A stretch of 64,000 bases of DNA from Lobosporangium transversale (Eukaryota > Mortierellomycota > Mortierellomycetes > Mortierellales > Mortierellaceae): NCBI RefSeq assembly GCF_002105155.1, contig NW_019029021.1:186001-250000 (forward strand), in the 5' to 3' direction. The translations under genes and the position numbers were made by a program. The notes under the pieces are model-generated. The model saw only the letters and a list, made by a program, of their open reading frames with translations. It did not search any database and was not told the origin of the DNA. Shown here piece by piece: positions 56,793 through 64,000 of the stretch (the first letter of the stretch is position 1; the number at the start of each line of letters is the position of its first letter).

Positions 56793-59072
56793 ATGTTTGT
56801 AGTCGACAATTTCATTTCCTTCCATGATCTCACACCATCCGGCAACTTCCTATGGGCATCGTCTTCAATTGAGGCATGTCTAGGCTATGACCCTGAAGAG
56901 GTTGTAGGCTGGAATGCATACGATGTGATTCACCCAGAGGACTTTTCCCATGTCAAAGTCGTACATGGGGAGAGTATGATGAATGAAATGGTTGGAACTC
57001 AAGTTTTGTTGCGAATAAGGCATAAGAATGGAGAATATGTCCAGTGTATGGTTTTATTCAGTATATGCTACGACTACATCGTCTCATGCTTCACTCTAGT
57101 TGATCAGTCAGCAGGAAGCAGTAAGTGAGAAAATTAAAAAAAAAAAAAAAGTCAAATATTTACCCACATTCATATAAACATCGTGCAAGCATGGTAAACC
57201 TTATCCAATTGGACCCCTTCCAAAAAAAAAAAAAAAAAAAAAAAAAATAAGAGAAAAGTATTAAATAGTCTGAACGCGTCGAAAGCTCATCTTTGTGCAT
57301 TTCTGTCGATTGGATACTCCGAGTGGGTCTCACTCCAATGCAAAATGATGGAGAGCTTTTCTTCTTTTCTTTATAAACGGTGCTTGGCCATATTAATATT
57401 GGTTTTGCTGATGAATGGTATCTCTAACCTTGATTTTTTTGTTTTTGTTTTTGTTTTTTCTATAGTTCGAAAAGTTGGCACCTATTCTGCTGCAATGACC
57501 AGTCTCGTAGGGTCTAAAGAAGAGGTACATCATGGACGACCTTGATTGTTCATTACGATATTCAATAAGTTTGGTCGTGAAGTGTTTTTTGCTAACGGAT
57601 TGGGATATACGTCAGAGGTCATCGAAAGGTTACATTTCACATTCCACGTTGACTCTGAACAACTGTATTGGAAGTAGGCCTCACGATGTGTCAAAAAAAA
57701 AAAAAAAAAAAAAAAAAGTTAACACCATAGGATGGCATCTTGAGATGTGATTGGTCCCTCTTCGGACCCATGAACACTAATCCAATCAGCCAATAAATGC
57801 CCCTGGTTCCCCGCTATCATATTCAGTCCCTATCCTTATTTGGAAAAGACCTTTTTCCAGCTTTAATTTCTTGCTTGTATTAAACCATGTCTTTTTCCCC
57901 CTGTGACATTCATAATGTAGGAATTTGCACGTATTCGACGCCATCATCAAGCTTTCCGTGCAAACACATGGAACCCTGATAGTCTTGAGTTAGAACCTCG
58001 TGTCTGCATGTTACTCAATCGTTTCTCTCGAAGTCTTTGTATCATGTACGCATCTCCATCATGTGAGATGATCTTAAAGATCGATTCTGACTTGGTAGTT
58101 GGCAAACCTTTCCTTTTGTATGTACGGTCAGACGATTTGGGTAGATTTGTAGAACAGGTTGATATTGCAAAATCTTCTAGTGCTGTCACTCATATGAAGC
58201 TCTGGTTCCAATCACCTGATTCTCGACAAGAAATTCCATGCGAGATCATGTTGTTTGGTGCTGCAGACGGCATGATTGCAATCCTTAGACGGTGCAAACC
58301 ATTTGTACGGAAATATTTGATCACCGAAGCCCCTCCCTCGGAATACTTTGCAAGCGCGTCATCAGCCAATTCATCATTCACTTACCATACAGACATCAGT
58401 AGCGGTTATAACCGCTGTAGCAACAACAACGATAGTTACACCTTCAACGTCGATTCCAATTTCAACGTCAGCAGTAGTTGCAGTAATAGCCAAAGTAACA
58501 GCGATTGCAACATCAACAATAGAGGAGATCCTCGTTTAAAATACATGTATAGCATCGATGACAGGAGTGCCCGATATAGGACCAGTAACTCTTCAGTCGA
58601 GTCGGCTGCTTCCTCCTATTCCTCATCTACATCTGGGTCATCATTCAATCACTTAGGCCACAGAGCATATGGAGCTCCCTTACGCAATCTGCCTATTGGA
58701 TCAATTAACAGCATTCGAAACTTGGATAATGGGCAGAATGAACTAAGGCCTCTAACGTCAATAAAGGGCGATGAGGTACAGATTGTGGATTCTGATACAG
58801 CATTACCAGAAGGCTACCGGTTACGGAGGCATCATGTCGTCGAGCCTGATGTGGAGGAGACAGGACTGGAGGAATATATCGATTCCCTCGCTCTACACGA
58901 GGAGCTTCAAGGAAAGCACTGCAAAGATACTTTCAAAGTACCTCGAGATATTTATACAGGGAGCATTGATGTATTTGATACGGTGGATGATGATGGTTGT
59001 AATAGCAAGTATCCGTATTTTGAGGAGGAGTATGAGGAACTGCAGATGCCATCATCACGTGTGGTCAGGTAG
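56793..59072 (+). CDS. PAS-domain protein
   Basis: Three exons, 56793-57120, 57466-57524 and 57921-59072, give 1539 nt and 512 residues. Residues 1-105 form a PAS domain: FISFHDLTPSGNFLWASSSI, EACLGYDPEEVVGWNAYDVI and HPEDFSHVKVVH, then VLLRIRHKNGEYVQCMV. A second PAS-like stretch spans about 155-240 (SRSLCIMYASPSCEMILKI, GKPFLLYVRSDDLGRFVEQV). The rest is Ser/Asn-rich and acidic with no DNA-binding domain that I can see. The start has no signal peptide. PAS domains sense ligands, light or redox and mediate dimerisation. The spacing of the two domains is like bHLH-PAS and white-collar-type regulators, and the bHLH gene just upstream is an obvious candidate partner. No flavin-binding GxNCRFLQ motif is present, so it is not a LOV photoreceptor. 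Confidence 0.82.
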
Positions 59073-59348
59073 TAATCATTGTTAATATCCTATTCCTCCC
59101 ACCAACATGTACATTGCTTAGAAATATATCGCTATGATGTTAGCAGAGTAAGCTTGAAGAATAAAAAGTACAAACGCATGTTTAAAAAACAAAAGCGCTC
59201 AGCCTCTTTTGCAACCTTTTTTTATTTTTCCTTTGAAACTTTATATTAAGCTTGCTGTGTAAAAACAAAAAATGTCCCTCATTGAATAATCTTTTATTTA
59301 CAGTTATAATACGTCCTAATATTTAATATAAACGAGAAAGCGTTTTTT

Positions 59349-63710
<4,362 letters not shown>

Positions 63711-64000
63711 TTATAAAATTTTGTCACCAAGCCCAGTTATAGGGGCCTGAGACAGGTTCCCTTGCAACTTCTTTTTTGTAATGATGAGAGTCGTGCCACT
63801 AATCTTCTCTTCCCTGGAGTCTGTTCGAACATTTGAAATATGTGATTCCTACATATAAAAATAGATAAATGTATAAACCGTCAAGATCCATCATTTCCAT
63901 TGTTTATCCAATTGAGGGCGTTAACAGTGTAGACTCTTACCTTTTCCTTCACTTCCAAGTCATTTTCTGAGCACTCAGCTGTTCCTTGCTGCAAAACAGT
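63711..64000 (-). CDS. 3' end of an unrecognised gene (runs off the right edge)
   Basis: Two minus-strand pieces join in frame. 64,000-63,941 reads TVLQQGTAECSENDLEVKEK and ends at a GTAAGA donor. 63,848-63,711 follows a TAG acceptor and reads ESHISNVRTDSREEKISGTT, then LIITKKKLQGNLSQAPITG and a stop. The other frames of the first piece are closed by stops, which supports the model. The product is hydrophilic and unrecognised; only 65 residues are visible. Confidence 0.5.

Overview
The window is nuclear DNA from a filamentous early-diverging fungus, most likely Mortierellomycota (Mortierella/Linnemannia type) or a close Mucoromycota relative. The genes have several short GT-AG introns. The products are typically fungal: GH81 endo-1,3-beta-glucanase, bifunctional Ade5,7, and SLY41-like and Pff1-like membrane proteins. 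Two copies of an F-box/leucine-rich protein resemble a family I remember as expanded in Mortierella. Long A or T homopolymers of 20-45 nt are unusually dense. The genus is inferred from family resemblance, not from a search.

Layout. 1-10.4 kb, all on the minus strand: the 5' part of a low-complexity protein gene, a GH81 glucanase (4 exons), a DNAJC8-like splicing protein (2 exons) and condensin SMC4 (8 exons). 10.4-16.7 kb is accessory DNA: segment A (11,790-15,027) with an F-box gene, then a piggyBac-like transposase relic and a diverged fragment of segment A. 16.7-32.1 kb is a compact housekeeping block: LMBRD1-like cobalamin transporter, a PAAT-like coiled-coil protein, an SLY41-like transporter, an M28 ERMP1/Pff1-like membrane peptidase, isovaleryl-CoA dehydrogenase and an ARFRP1/Arl3 GTPase. 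32.5-45.7 kb is dominated by duplications: a diverged copy D; segment B, an inverted copy of segment A carrying the second F-box gene; and a palindrome with ~3.58 kb arms (37,341-40,922 and 41,824-45,406) around a 901-bp spacer. 45.7-53.5 kb looks like a graveyard: a MITE-like element, relics of a secreted protein, a kinase and perhaps a surface protein, and little else. 53.5-62.4 kb returns to real genes: a bHLH factor, then on the same strand a PAS-domain protein, then Ade5,7 on the other strand. The last 290 bp hold the 3' end of another minus-strand gene.

I rebuilt exon structures by reading splice sites and keeping the frame. For every complete multi-exon gene the exon lengths add up to a whole number of codons and conserved motifs read across the junctions. 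There is no operon-like logic; most genes are unrelated housekeeping functions. The points most worth following are the palindrome with its mosaic outer end, the repeated hairpin pair shared by all repeat copies, the bHLH and PAS genes lying in tandem, and a possible 21-nt poison exon in SMC4.
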